Assembly (NCBI GenBank): GCA_019925095.2
Contig: CM034414.1
Coordinates: forward strand, 3,140,001-3,204,000
From: Dendrolimus kikuchii
Taxonomy: Eukaryota > Arthropoda > Insecta > Lepidoptera > Lasiocampidae
Direction: 5' to 3'
Length of the DNA stretch: 64,000 bases
A program made the translations under genes and the position numbers. Shown piece by piece: positions 41,986-52,636 of the stretch (position 1 is the first letter of the stretch; every line of letters begins with the position of its first letter). Under the pieces are notes generated by a model. That model was not told the DNA's origin. It did not search any database and was given only the letters and a program-made list of their open reading frames with translations.

Positions 41986-42349
41986 GATTTTTGATTTTAA
42001 TTTGTATATATAGTTTTAATAAGTTTTTGTAGAAATGTTGTATTAGAAATTTAATTATTTTTATTATTATTTAAGTTGACTGGCATTTAAACATCATTAA
42101 ATAATGTAATTAATTGCAAAAATACTTGTTTGTAATGTACAAAAATGATCTAAGGAAAAACAATGCGCTCAGAGGAAACCGGTGTAAAGAGGTGGCATAT
42201 CCCCCAAAGCCTCAGAAAGTCCATGTCTTTGTCTCCCTTCTCGAACTTGAAAACTCCTTTATATTTTTCGTAATTTTCAACTTTAAACTACGTAATTAAA
42301 AATATCAAGGTGGTAGGTACCTACTGGTTAGGAACCGATAATAATTATT

Positions 42350-42840
42350 TGAAAAACGTATTTTTCAACACACTTGCTCATAAAGTGGCTCTATGGTCAC
42401 CGCAATTAGGCACGGAATGGCACCCATAACCAAACTGTGAGTAAAAAACATTATAACTCACTAGTGAGTTATAGATTTTTTTTTAAATTTTATTGGTTGA
42501 GTTGCTTTGTTCTTAAAAAAGTTTTTATTAAAAAAAAAAGATCGTGTTCTATAGAACAAATAAATTAATGTTCCTATTGCTTGCTCATTTCATGCAACTT
42601 CTTATTTAAATAGATAATTTTAACTCGTACGTGTTTAATAAATAAAACTTTCACTCATATATAATTTTTTTTATCTACTAAATAAAATGAGTTTTTGTTG
42701 TTATTTTATTCACAAGTGTGTTGAAAAACGTCGTATGATACACGTGTGTATTGATGATTACCGTCCTCGGCTTTCTTAAGACCCTCGCCTACGGCTCGAG
42801 TCTCAATGGCGCCTCGGCGGTAATCACCAATGTTACACAC
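42350..42840. repeat. Putative foldback element
   Basis: TTTTTCAACACACTTG at 42362-42377 is the complement of CAAGTGTGTTGAAAAA at 42713-42728. Between them is AT-rich DNA with CACTAGTGAG palindromes. The right flank has a GGCGCCTCGGCGGTAATCACC stretch. The limits are uncertain. Confidence 0.45.
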
Positions 42841-42849
42841 TAGTACCAT

Positions 42850-44280
42850 AATGTACTATTATACCCCTTGTACTTTAAATTATCTGTAATCCTTTTATGG
42901 CCGCCTTTATTATTCACAGTCTAAACAAAGCCGTCTATTGTTAATCGCTAATTCTTTCATCTTTGCGGCCGGTCGTCGACTCGAAGACATCATAAACCTT
43001 TTTACTGTTAAAATTCCATTGCAAATTCTTAAAAGCCGTGTGTTTCGTATTAAATTTGGCCAGCTTGAAAATACCAATGAATGGTGTGCATGTTGCTGGG
43101 GCAGTCCATTTCTACTTTACTAATATATAGGGTCGGCCCGTTGAGACAAAGTTAGTTGAGTTTCAACTGCGATCGAGACGTTATTAAATATACATTCGGA
43201 ATGGGAATTTTACATCGACGGATTTTGCGCGTTTTATATTATTACGATTCTACCCTACGGTTTAGACTTGTTGTATTTGTAAGAATTGTAAATTATGTGT
43301 GTGTACTTTTAATCAAGTTTGTTGAGAATTCCAACGGCATTTTAAATTCAAAAGCCATAAATTTGTAACAACAAACAAATACTTATATGGAAATGGTTTT
43401 GAACACTATCCGTTGACTAGTTTATGGCATATGGCTCATACGGGACATCTTCTGTCAAATGCTTTATTTATGATTCCAAAGAAAGCCAAAGAAGAAAAAC
43501 AGGAGAAGCTTGTAACATCTCCGGAACGCTTTTTTGTGCGTAAACTATCAAGCACTTATCCAATACACCAAATTGTATCGCAAATTTACTACACCATTGC
43601 ATATAACCATAATCATAGGTTACAACCATATAGATCCAGTATACTTTCTAAGAGTTACACGGACAGATGGACGGATCGAACTGAAGAAAATATACAGGGC
43701 TTTGTTTTTGCCAAAATAGCTAGTGCCCTAAAAAGCATGAAAACATGATGGAAGTAAAAGGCTAGTATTATCTTGCTCGCTTAGGCCCTTAGCAGCGAAT
43801 TGTGCGTTTTGAATTAATCCATACAAGCTAAGATGGTAGCTTTTCAGTGAAAGTTACTACCCATTCAAGTACCAAGCGTTTATCTGTGCTATTAATAGGT
43901 AGATTAACGATATTTCTTTATTTTGGTTCAAGGTTATTTTTTTACAATTCAAGTTTATGAAAATGGATGTGTGAATGATTCTGATGAAAGTACAGTAATA
44001 GATACCTACTTGACTTTGGCTAGATACACGAATCATGCACAACCATATTAAACAAACAAGTATTTTATAAATAAAAGGTTCGTTTATTAAACCAATTTAA
44101 ATTAACTGTCAATTATTAGGACGACTATTAAAGCAAATTATACAACTGAACAACAAAGCTTCTCAACTTATCAAGAAATTAGTTATCTGTATTCAAGTAT
44201 TGAAATTAGGTAAATAAAACTACCCACTATTTATCTTTATTATTAAAAATGATAATTTAATGGAAATAAAATATTTCGTC
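42850..44280. other. Region without supported gene
   Basis: The open frames at 42938-43123 and 43413-43748 (111 residues, Lys/Ser-rich) resemble no family I know and lack intron or promoter support. They may be chance. No mobile element was recognised. Confidence 0.4.
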
Positions 44281-44337
44281 AAAATTATGGTCGTGATTTA
44301 ATTATATCGTGAATAGTGATCCTATATTATTTATTTT

Positions 44338-44804
44338 CATCATTGACGACTTTCTTCTGGCGGGAATTTTCAGTTCAGACACCATTTTGTATTTCAATAC
44401 TTAGCTATGACATAATGACACTTGATTAAATCTGTTATTTATTAAACAAGTCATAATTATGCTATTGGTTTCATATTAGTATTTTAATTATTTATTAATT
44501 CTATACTTTTATTTTCAACATGGTGGCCTTCTCTTTTGCGGAATTTTTTTAATCGACGCCATTTTAAATTACGATTTATAACAATGACGCCGCTTGATTT
44601 AAATAAAATGTAGGCAAATTAAAAAAAGTCAAAATTAAGCTCTTGTTTTCATTTTTGGCGTTTTGATTATTGAACCTTCATCTTTTCATCATGGTGGCCT
44701 TTCTTTTGGCAGCTCTCTAATCGGCGCCATTTTGTTTCTCAATGTTTACCTAATGATTATCCATGTAATTTAAATAAAATAAAAAATAAATATCTAAGTC
44801 AAAA
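44338..44804 (-). repeat. Three decaying tandem copies of the H1 gene tail
   Basis: Downstream of the H1 stop, blocks homologous to the last about 40 H1 codons and stop recur near 44338-44400, 44517-44575 and 44634-44745, with spacings of 170-180 bp. Shared strings are CATCATG(A/G)(C/T)GGC(C/T)TT, CGCCATTTT, and TTTGGCGTTTTGATTATTGAACC in the nearest copy. Each unit also repeats the AT-rich linker (TTTAAATAAAAT, GTCAAAATTAAGCTC). Frames are broken, so these are non-coding remnants. Confidence 0.8.
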
Positions 44805-45578
44805 TTAAGCTCTTGATGGTTTCATTTTTGGCGTTTTGATTATTGAACCTATACTTTTCCTTTTCATCATGACGGCTTTCTTCTTGGCGGGAGTTTTCTT
44901 GATCGACGCCATTTTATTTTTCAACTTTTTCACTTCTAACGTCACAACTTTATCTTTATTAGCCATTTTTATGGATTTTTTGACTTCTTTCAATGACTCA
45001 GCGTTTTCTTCAGTTTTCTTTGTGATTTTACTAGGTTTCGTGGTTTTTTTCATCAATACTTCTACAACTTTTTCCTTTGACGTTTTGGTTTCTTTTCCCG
45101 CCTTTTCAGCTGTCTTTTTACTTTTTAAACCCTTTGGCTTGGCTTTACCGCTGCTTTCAGTTAACTTCGATGTTTTACCATCGCCGATTTCCATTTTTTT
45201 TGGTTTCTTCAATTTCTTTTCTTTCTTTTTTATATTTTCAGGGTTTTGCTTCGTGGGTACTAACTTGAACGAGCCGGATACCCCTACACCTTTGACCTGA
45301 ATGATAGTACCGTCTTCGATGCCCGCTTTAATTTGTCTTTTTAACAGATAACCCATTTTATCTGTATCAAAGTTATATGTTATTGTCATGTATTGTTTTA
45401 TGGCGTACAAAGATACGCCTTTACGACTTTTCAAACTGGTCAGAGCTTCTTGAAGCATTGTTTTGGTTGTTAATTTTTTTTCTTTCTTCAATAACCCATC
45501 TGTAGGACTTGAGAGTGTTTGGACATTTTTCTTCGTTTTTAAATTTGATTTAATTTCGATATCTGATTGGTCGGACAT
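44805..45578 (-). CDS. Linker histone H1-like protein (intronless)
   Basis: A 257-residue basic protein if started at the MSDQSD methionine. A longer frame from 45605 would add MFRKKKIAN but has a poorer context next to a T-run. Residues about 36-108 form the winged-helix H15 globular domain: TTKTMLQEALTSLKSRKG, SLYAIKQYM, FDTDKMGYLLKRQIKAGI and a GTIIQVKGVGVSGSFKL core with the V-K-G-x-G-x-S-G-S-F-K-L signature. A Lys-rich tail with TPAKKK and KTPKMK follows. It binds linker DNA at nucleosomes and compacts chromatin. The gene has no intron. Its divergence from canonical H1 (short N-tail, Ser/Thr/Lys tail with few Ala/Pro) suggests a variant form. Confidence 0.88.
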   Translation of the reverse strand: MSDQSDIEIKSNLKTKKNVQTLSSPTDGLLKKEKKLTTKTMLQEALTSLKSRKGVSLYAIKQYMTITYNFDTDKMGYLLKRQIKAGIEDGTIIQVKGVGVSGSFKLVPTKQNPENIKKKEKKLKKPKKMEIGDGKTSKLTESSGKAKPKGLKSKKTAEKAGKETKTSKEKVVEVLMKKTTKPSKITKKTEENAESLKEVKKSIKMANKDKVVTLEVKKLKNKMASIKKTPAKKKAVMMKRKSIGSIIKTPKMKPSRA

Positions 45579-45605
45579 GTTTGCAATTTTTTTTTTTCGG
45601 AACAA

Positions 45606-45700
45606 TAGCAGACTTGAACGGTTCAGGTTAAGTGATCGCGAGCAATACCGTATCGAGAGCCGTTGTATTTTATTTTATAACTACCTACACTTTCGACTTA
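45606..45700 (-). promoter_or_regulatory. H1 promoter region with TATA box
   Basis: On the minus strand TTATAAAATAAAA (about 45668-45680) lies about 95 bp before the MSDQSD start, with GAGAGCCGTTG-like sequence and ACCGTATCGAGAGCC... strings between. A related segment sits at 46654-46710. Confidence 0.5.
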
Positions 45701-45775
45701 TTAATCAATAAATTTAATAAACTAACTGAGGGCTGTTTTTATGATGATTTTTTTGTAATATGTAATTTGGAACAC

Positions 45776-45920
45776 TAGTGCTAGCTTAGTGGTTAATACA
45801 CCCACGACTTAGAGTTGGCGAGTTGGTATTCTGGCCGGAAACGCATGCACCTCTTAGATAGTTTTCTGAACTAATTGTGTATATTGTTACAATTACTCCG
45901 TACTGACGGTGAAGAAAACC
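45776..45920 (+). mobile_element. tRNA-headed SINE, 5' part
   Basis: GTGCTAGCTTAGTGGTTAATAC (A box), a degenerate B box (GAGTTGGTATTCTGG), then GTTTTCTGAACTAATTGTG and TATTGTTACAATTACTCC. It is fused at about 45920 to a family A fragment. Confidence 0.65.
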
Positions 45921-45924
45921 ATGG

Positions 45925-46075
45925 ACCTCCCCTGGTCCAGAGTATGCCGCTAAATTTGGGTTGTGTTCCGGCATCGGTGACCAGGTTCCAGTTTCTCCTT
46001 CAAGGCCGGCAGCACATTGGCAGCACCTCTGGTGTTGCTAATGTCCATAGGCGACAGGCAATAAAAAAAAGGAAA
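45925..46075 (+). mobile_element. Family A fragment
   Basis: CCCCTGGTCCAGAGTATGCCGC to GTCCATAGGCGACAGGCAATAAAAAAAAGG. It lacks the head. Confidence 0.65.
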
Positions 46076-46224
46076 ATAAATAATTTAAACAAAACGATCA
46101 CAATATCAGGGTGACCATAGTCCTGTCTGTGATGATTGATCGACTGTTACCTATTATTAATGTAAACTGTCTATTCTGACCCGCCAGATACCTACTGGTA
46201 GGAGGGGTAGGCCCAAGAAATTTT

Positions 46225-46540
46225 GGTTTGACGTCGTGCAGGCATTCCGTGTAGTAATGAGGAAAGAATACTAGTTCCTGAGGCCAGAAGGCCTTGTCGC
46301 AAGAGGTGACACAACAACCCACAAGCACAAGTGATAGGGCATTTGCTTTCTGGATAGCCGCAACCTCCGTTCCGGAGTATGCTGCTATAACAACCTTAAG
46401 TTCTGTTCCGCCATCAGTGGCCAGTTTCCAGTCTTCCTTCGAGACCGGTAGCAACTTTAGTGTTACAAATATCCATAGACACCGGTAACCACTTTCTATC
46501 AGGTTGGTCTGCTGTAGGTACTTCGGCAATATTAAAAAGT
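46225..46540 (+). mobile_element. Family A repeat, diverged plus copy
   Basis: It keeps the head (AGAATACTAGTTCCTGAGGCC), the CTTGTCGCAAGAGGTGACAC block, CCGGAGTATGC and CCATAGACACCGGTAACC. It is more diverged than others. Confidence 0.65.
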
Positions 46541-46653
46541 AAACTAAGATCACGAATCTGAAGTTTCAAAGAAAATTATAACAAAATAACACCAAACTCC
46601 AAATCCCCGCTAAAAAATTAATCACACAGTTAATTCATTATTTAAAAGGTGAC

Positions 46654-46710
46654 TAGTGACCCTAAGCAGTACCGTATCGAGAGCCAGTAATATTTTTAAT
46701 AACTACCCTA
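46654..46710 (-). repeat. Duplicated segment of the H1 promoter
   Basis: GCAGTACCGTATCGAGAGCCAGTAATATTTTTAATAACTACCC-type sequence parallels 45640-45690, including the uninterrupted TACCGTATCGAGAGCC. It lies about 1 kb upstream of the H1 promoter in the same orientation. No H1 coding copy follows it. Confidence 0.55.
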
Positions 46711-46754
46711 CTCATGGAAATTTATTTACGAATGATAATCACCATTTTTTTGCA

Positions 46755-46880
46755 GGAGTTCAGCAGACAGGCAGACGACCCTTGATGGGAAGCGGTTACC
46801 ATCGCCTATGAACATTTGCAACACCAAAGGTGCTGCTACAAATGCGCTGCTTTTCTCTCAAGGGAGACTGGAACCTGGGA
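46755..46880 (-). mobile_element. Family A fragment, minus
   Basis: CAGGAGTTCAGCAGACAGGCAG to GGGAGACTGGAACCTGG. It is 5'-truncated. Confidence 0.65.
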
Positions 46881-47178
46881 CCCAAATCTGCCATTTTAAA
46901 ATCTTGGCGTTGCGATGATATTCAAATAGTAGTATATTATTAAGCACGTAAAGGTGATATGGCAGCTTTCACTTCTGTCTTTCAATTTAAATGAAGCAAC
47001 CAAAGTGATTCATGTAAACATATAATGGAATCATTCATGTCATTAAACGTCGTTTATTTATTTGGCACACAAAACAAGAAACAGTCAAAAGTTACATATT
47101 TCATATTATGTATAAATTAATAGGTCTAAGCTGTAACTCTAAACATGTGAGCACATAATGTACCATACATTGACAAGA

Positions 47179-47431
47179 ATGACTAAACAGATATACAATG
47201 CAAAAGTGGATGGATGCAGAAGTCGTGGAAGGCCACGACACACCTTCCATGATCAAATTGATCGTGTACTAGCAGAAGGTGATGTCAGGAGCCTTAAGAA
47301 CAGACGAGCGTGCATGACAAGGGCTATGAATGTCAAAGAAGCAAGTGAGGTGTGTAAGAATAAGCCTGAATGGCGCTCTGTTGTTCGTGCCTACCCCGCA
47401 AGGGAACTGGCGTGAAGTTATGTATGTATGT
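47179..47431 (+). mobile_element. RTE-like LINE 3'-end fragment with 12-bp target duplication
   Basis: It is flanked by ACATTGACAAGA at 47167-47178 and 47432-47443. It encodes MTKQIYNAKVDG to AYPARELA without breaks, then TATGTATGT. A young insertion. Confidence 0.92.
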
Positions 47432-47443
47432 ACATTGACAAGA

Positions 47444-48225
47444 TGTTTAGGGTTTAGTATGACATATCATAATGTTTGTTTTACAGTGGTTATAGGTAAC
47501 AAAATTATTATGCCAGAAATATTGGTGCAAATAATAGCCCGAATTTCAAATTTAAATTTAAAGAAGGTGGAATTAAAAATATCAATGGATATATTTGTAC
47601 TTGCAATCTCATTAATATAGCCTGCACATTCTTGTGACTGGATTATAAAACGATGTGTTATTTCTGGAAATTTGAAGGGAAAAGAGTCTAGGTGAAGGAT
47701 TACGAGTTTTGTATCTAGTGTTAAAATTAATAAAGGAAAGTATGTCAGGACAGTCAATTGAGCCATTTAGGAGCTTAAACAGAGTAATTCATTACATTCA
47801 CCTCGTGATTCGAGTGAGTCAATTTTAAATTTCACTAATCATTTTGTGTGAGATCTGTATTCGCGGCCAAGATGGAATATATAAGAAAGATATTTGACAT
47901 TTTTTTCTGCACTCTTTCTATTCGCTCATTTCTTTCTACTTCGGCTAAGTTAATTCAATTTCTTTGAACCGTGTAATATCAGTGTTACCAACATGCATAA
48001 AGAAGTCATTATGTTTCAGTGGCTAAGATTCATTCAGATTTTATTGTAGGTACCAATTGGTGCAAAGCTTAGTCCAGAAAAGTTTTCTTCTTAGCGATTA
48101 TTTAGGATCAATCTATGTATTGTTACAATTATGAGATATTGATGATGTAGGGTATGCTTGTAAAGAAACCACAAAAAATCTGACTAAAATATTCCATACA
48201 CATAAGTGTAGGTATATGTATAATT
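47444..48225. other. Non-coding DNA, nothing recognised
   Basis: AT-rich, with only short accidental frames on both strands. No repeat family seen elsewhere in the window. Confidence 0.4.
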
Positions 48226-48297
48226 AACTAGTTGATCCGGCGAATTTAATAGCGCCATATTTTCTGAATTCCTAAGACTGTTTCATGACACAAAATC

Positions 48298-49370
48298 ATC
48301 AAAATCGGTCCAGGTGACTAGGAGGCTTCTAGGACCCGATCTCAGCGCCACCTACCGGTTCCCATTGTGAATCTAAACCATTCGGGAACCCACCCAAACA
48401 CACAAAAACAAAATCATCAAAATCGGTCCAGGTGATTAGGAGGCTTCTAGAACCCGATCTCAGCGCCACCTACCGGTTGTAATTGGGAATCTAAACCATT
48501 CGGGAACCCACCCAAACACACAAAAACAAAACCATCAAAATCGGTCCAGGTGATTAGGAGGCTTCCAGAACCCGATCTCAGCGCCACCTACCGGTTCCAA
48601 TTGTGAATCTAAACCTTTCGGGAACCCACCCAAACACACAAAAACAAAATCATCAAAATCGGTTCAGGTGACTAGGAGGATTCTAGAACCCGATCTCAGC
48701 GCCACCTACCGGTTCCAATTGTGAATGTAAACCATTCGGGAACCCACCCAAACACACAAAAACAAAACCATCAAAATCGGTCCAGGTGATTAGGAGGCTT
48801 CCAGAACCCGATCTCAGCGCCACCTACCGGTTCCAATTGTGAATCTAAACCTTTCGGGAACCCACCCAAACACACAAAAACAAAATCATCAAAATCGGTC
48901 CAGGTAATTAGGAGGCTTCTAGAACCCGATCTCAGCGCCACCTACCGGTTCCAATTGTAAATGTAAACCATTCGGGAACCCACCCAAACACACAAAAACA
49001 AAACCATCAAAATCGGTTCAGGTGACTAGGAGGATTCTAGAACCCGATCTCAGCGTCACCTACCGGTTCCAATTGTGAATGTAAACCATTCGGGAACCCA
49101 CCCAGACACACAAAAACAAAACCATCAAAATCGATCCAGGTGATTAGGAGGCTTCCAGAACCCGATCTCAGCGCCACCTACCGGTTCCAATTGTGAATCT
49201 AAACCTTTCGGGAACCCACCCAAACACACAAAAACAAAATCGGTTCAGGTGACTAGGAGGATTCTAGAACCCGATCTCAGCGCCACCTACCGGTTCTAAT
49301 TGTGAATCTAAACCATCCCGTGACTCACTCAAACACATACCTACACAAAATTTCATCAAAATCGGTAACT
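48298..49370 (+). repeat. 119-bp minisatellite array (about nine units) within family C
   Basis: Each unit has AAAATCGGTCCAGGTGATTA, then AACCCGATCTCAGCGCC, ACCTACCGGTTCCAATTGTG and a CCACCCAAACACACAAAAAC end. Units start near 48298 and repeat about every 119 bp, the last being shorter. They are highly similar, and an alternation of unit types (GACTAGGAGGATTC against GATTAGGAGGCTTC) suggests amplification as dimers or trimers. Flanking family C sequence is at 48228-48297 and 49371-49400. Confidence 0.9.
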
Positions 49371-49577
49371 ACAAACTTTATTTTGTAAGCTCCTAACCTT
49401 TATGACATAACAATTTTTCAAGCAACGTCATGCGTAATTAAAAATAATAATAAAGCCTAATTCAGCATTTTTTTTATTACGAATTCCCACATTTTTTTAC
49501 TAAAGTTAAAACATTCTGCAATTATCATTCAGCTTTCTTCTTTATTGATTCTGAGGCTATAAGAAGTTTGCCGGGTC

Positions 49578-49650
49578 ATACATACATACATACATACATA
49601 ACTTCACGCCAGTTCCCTTGCGGGGTAGGCACGAACAACAGAGCGCCATT
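49578..49650 (-). mobile_element. RTE-like LINE 3'-end, very short fragment
   Basis: Tail CATACATACATACATACATA and about 16 terminal codons only. TTTGCCGGGTCA occurs on both sides (49567-49578 and 49650-49661 approximately), consistent with a target duplication. Confidence 0.85.
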
Positions 49651-49807
49651 TTGCCGGGTCAGCTATAAATAATTAGGTTTCCGAAGATATTTGGTAGGTA
49701 CGTAGATACCTACCTACTTCTTAGAACCATGAATTGACTAGTTGATTAGTGATAGGTACCTAGTAGTTACTAGTACCTACCTACCTAAATCACGTTTCTA
49801 TTTACGA

Positions 49808-50080
49808 TGAGAGTTTTTGGCGGTAACTAAAAGGAGATGTTGCGCTGTGCAGTTTTATTTTCTAAAAATGTGTAAAATTACTCTAAAATGAACAATAGTT
49901 GTAGGATATTGATAGTTTTTGAGTAGTAATTATGTGTTTTTGCCAGAAATGTGAACTGTATAGTCAAATGTGGCCTTTCGAGTTTTCACAAGAACTCCGT
50001 TGAATGGTGTGGATTGTAGCCTACAATACAACTGCGCCTGGCTTAAAGGCCTAGTTGCCAAGCCTTAAACAAAAAAAAAA
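49808..50080 (+). mobile_element. Family B retroposon, plus copy
   Basis: GAGTTTTTGGCGGTAACTAAAAGG to CCTAGTTGCCAAGCCTTAAAC and an A-run. It shows the unit in sense orientation with a poly(A)-like 3' end. An inner segment is deleted (TGGATTGTAGCCTACAATAC junction), as in the copy at 53091. Confidence 0.8.
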
Positions 50081-50221
50081 TCTTTTTACTATGGGTAGGT
50101 ATAAGTTTTTGAATAAAATGTCTAAATAAAAAAATAAAAAATATCGATACAGCACAATGCTGAGTTGTCAACCTCGTTGACTAAAAATCTCGACGTACAA
50201 GCCCTAGTTATTTATTTATTA

Positions 50222-50388
50222 CATACACATACATACATAACTTCACGCCAGTTCCCTTGCGGGGTAGGCACGAACAACAGAGTGCCATTTAGGCTTATTC
50301 TTACACACCTCACTTGCCTCTTTGACATTCATAACTCTTGTCATGCAAGCTCGTCTGTTCTTAAGGCTTCTGACATCACCTTCTGCTA
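50222..50388 (-). mobile_element. RTE-like LINE 3'-end fragment
   Basis: Same extent and break point (TTCTGCTA) as the copy at 15253-15440. ATTTATTTATTA-like repeats on both sides (50208-50219, 50389-50400) suggest a target duplication. Confidence 0.85.
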
Positions 50389-50656
50389 ATTTATTTATTA
50401 ATTACATATATGTTTTTGGGTTTTATGTAAAAATGTTGTGAATGTATTATTTGTTTTTTATGTATAGCGTCGTATTTTTTTTTTAGTCAATAAATCTTTT
50501 CTTTCTTTCTTTTAGATAAGTTATAGGTTTTTTTTTAAATTTATTATCCAATATGCTTACATTCATATACATTAGAAACACTCGAACTGTGGCGCAGGAA
50601 CATCATGGGTTTATTCGTGCCGCAGAGAGTCGTGTACACTATTGTTATATCAAAAA

Positions 50657-51412
50657 CTAGCTGTACCCGCGACGTCGTCCGCGTAGAATTTGCTTTCAAA
50701 ACCCTTCGATTTTGAAACATTCTTCATTGGTGCTCCCCTCCTATTGGTCTTAGCGTATGATATATAACCTATAGCCTTCCTCGATAAATGGGCTATCCAA
50801 CACTGAAAGAATTTTTTAAATCAGACCAGTAATTCCTGAGATTAGCGCGTTCAATCAAACAATATATTAGTATATTTGGCTACAATAATAATACTTACAT
50901 TTTAAATATCGCGATATCTTTTGAATGAAACGTCCGAATTGAATAATTCAAAAAGTTCTAGTAAGGTATTGAATATGGAGTAATTTATTTTGATAAGGAT
51001 TAATACCAAGGTACAAAATAAAGAGTTTTTGAAGCGACGGCATTTTAATTATTTAAAACAATAAAAGAAAAAACTTATTGTGAGATAACTACAATAGTTA
51101 GACATATGGTTATGCGATATTTTTTGTAGACAATTATATGTTCTGCAAAGTGGTAGTACATTGTTTTGTTCTATAATCAATAATTTTCGCAGCGCATGCC
51201 TTGTAAGAATTTTTTTGGGTAATTTTTTACACCTTGGGTTACATTATTGGACTTTTAGTAAGGATCCCTAATTTTTTTGAAAATATAATATATAGCCTTC
51301 CTCGATAAATGTACTATTCAACACTGAAAGAATTTTTCAAATCGGACCAGCGGTTCCTGAGATTAGCGCGTTTAAACAAACAAACTTTTCAGCTTTATAA
51401 TATTAGTATAGA
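50657..51412 (-). mobile_element. Helitron-like element with duplicated 5' end
   Basis: The minus strand starts TCTATACTAATATTATAAAGC (51412) and ends GACGACGTCGCGGGTACAGCTAG (50657), with a CGCGG...CCGCG stem inside the 3' end. The AGGAA(C/T)..TGGTCTGATTT and CATTTATCGAGGAAGGCTA segment appears twice (about 50780-50870, 51290-51385), so two copies may be joined. No Rep/helicase coding. Confidence 0.65.
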
Positions 51413-51837
51413 TAGGAGCAGAGGTGAGTAATGGTTAAGAATCATCATTCTAGTGTTTAGTTCTGATTTGATGATAAAAGCGGAGTTATCATCATTCTAG
51501 TATATGGTTCTCGTTTTAGTCCCAGGTCTGCATATGTGAGCATGATGGTCCGCTTTGGAAAGCACTATAGAATCTTTTCAGACTATATTTGATTGATCTG
51601 TGGTTATTTTTGTACTTGGATTGCAGGTCCTCTGGGAGATAATTTATAATGTTTGGTATCATTTTTTTTTCTCCTTTTCTAACTCAGGCGAACGAGATAT
51701 GTCCGAGTCATTTACCATTTTTTATTTCCATTTTTATTTTTTATTTTCTACTTTAGTCTTTCTACAACTATCTATAAACGCAAATGATTTTACACCTTGG
51801 GATTTGTTGGATTAGGTTGGAAATGGGTTAGGAGTGT

Positions 51838-52339
51838 GACGCCGGAGGTCAGACAGTGACCTTCGGCCGCCGTAAGCGGGCGGCGCGGGTGGGGCCCCTA
51901 GGGGTATAGGGGTTCTCACTCACCCGCACATGCCGTCGAGATGAGAGCGCGAGTGTTCCGCGCGCGCTCATCTCTCTTCCCGTGGGGCGCGTTACAAACC
52001 GCCCCACGCATGGACTAGACTTAGTAGTAGCCGGGGGATACGTCTCCTGGCATAGGAAGAGGCCCAGTGAGGGGGGCCCACGCCTGCCAGGGCACGCGGA
52101 GTTGGGAATCCCGCATTCACGTAGCCCTGGCATAAGGCGCAGGACGGAACACCCAGGGGTTTTAGTGGGTATCCCTAACTGGGGAGTGGCAATAGCGTGG
52201 CACCGGTTCTGACCGGGCACGCTAGTGCCACCCCCGATCTGGCGAATCCCACACTCACACGGGTCGCGAACATCCCCTCAGGCTTCTGTGCCTGTCGCGG
52301 CATAATCCTCAAACGGATTTCCCCTGGCCAAAAAAAAAA
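51838..52339 (+). mobile_element. Family G retroposon, complete with 16-bp target duplication
   Basis: GC-rich 502-bp unit with a poly(A) end (52329-52340) flanked by AATGGGTTAGGAGTGT at 51822-51837 and 52340-52355. Strings include CTCTTCCCGTGGGGCGCG, AGGACGGAACACCC, GGGTATCCC and CCCCGATCTGGCGAATCC. No credible coding frame: the 123-residue minus frame is only GC-driven. It is a SINE-like unit or a 5'-truncated LINE (R1-like 3' ends look similar, which is inference). Confidence 0.88.
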
Positions 52340-52636
52340 AATGGGTTAGGAGTGTAGGAAGTTTTTGGGGTGGTGTTTGATGACGGGATAGGTAAGGAGG
52401 TGGGTGGGATGCGTCGTGTATTTATTTATTTACAATTTACTGTTTTTACTTAGTGTTTCTACGAGTTTTTACAATTTTGTCTTATTTTCCTAAAATATAT
52501 GTTTTACAATAGTTTAATTTTTATGTGTACTTGGCAACATTTTTAAAGTTTACATTATTATATTGCCGTTCTGACATTATGAATTTGCACAAGTAGTTGT
52601 AGTCTATTTCTAATTTTTCTATTTTATTGTTGATAT

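Noticed and set aside
42938..43123. 61-residue open frame
   Set aside because: Short, with no resemblance to a known family. Probably chance.
43413..43748. Possible 111-residue host gene
   Set aside because: No family resemblance, no clear promoter or splice sites, and composition like the surrounding AT-rich DNA. Kept only as an unexplained open frame.
48298..49370. CRISPR-like regular repetition
   Set aside because: Units are about 119 bp, tandem and without unique spacers. They match the inside of a dispersed repeat, and the DNA is animal.
51849..52220. 123-residue minus-strand protein
   Set aside because: It lies wholly inside a GC-rich retroposon with poly(A) and target duplication on the other strand. 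Open only because of GC bias.
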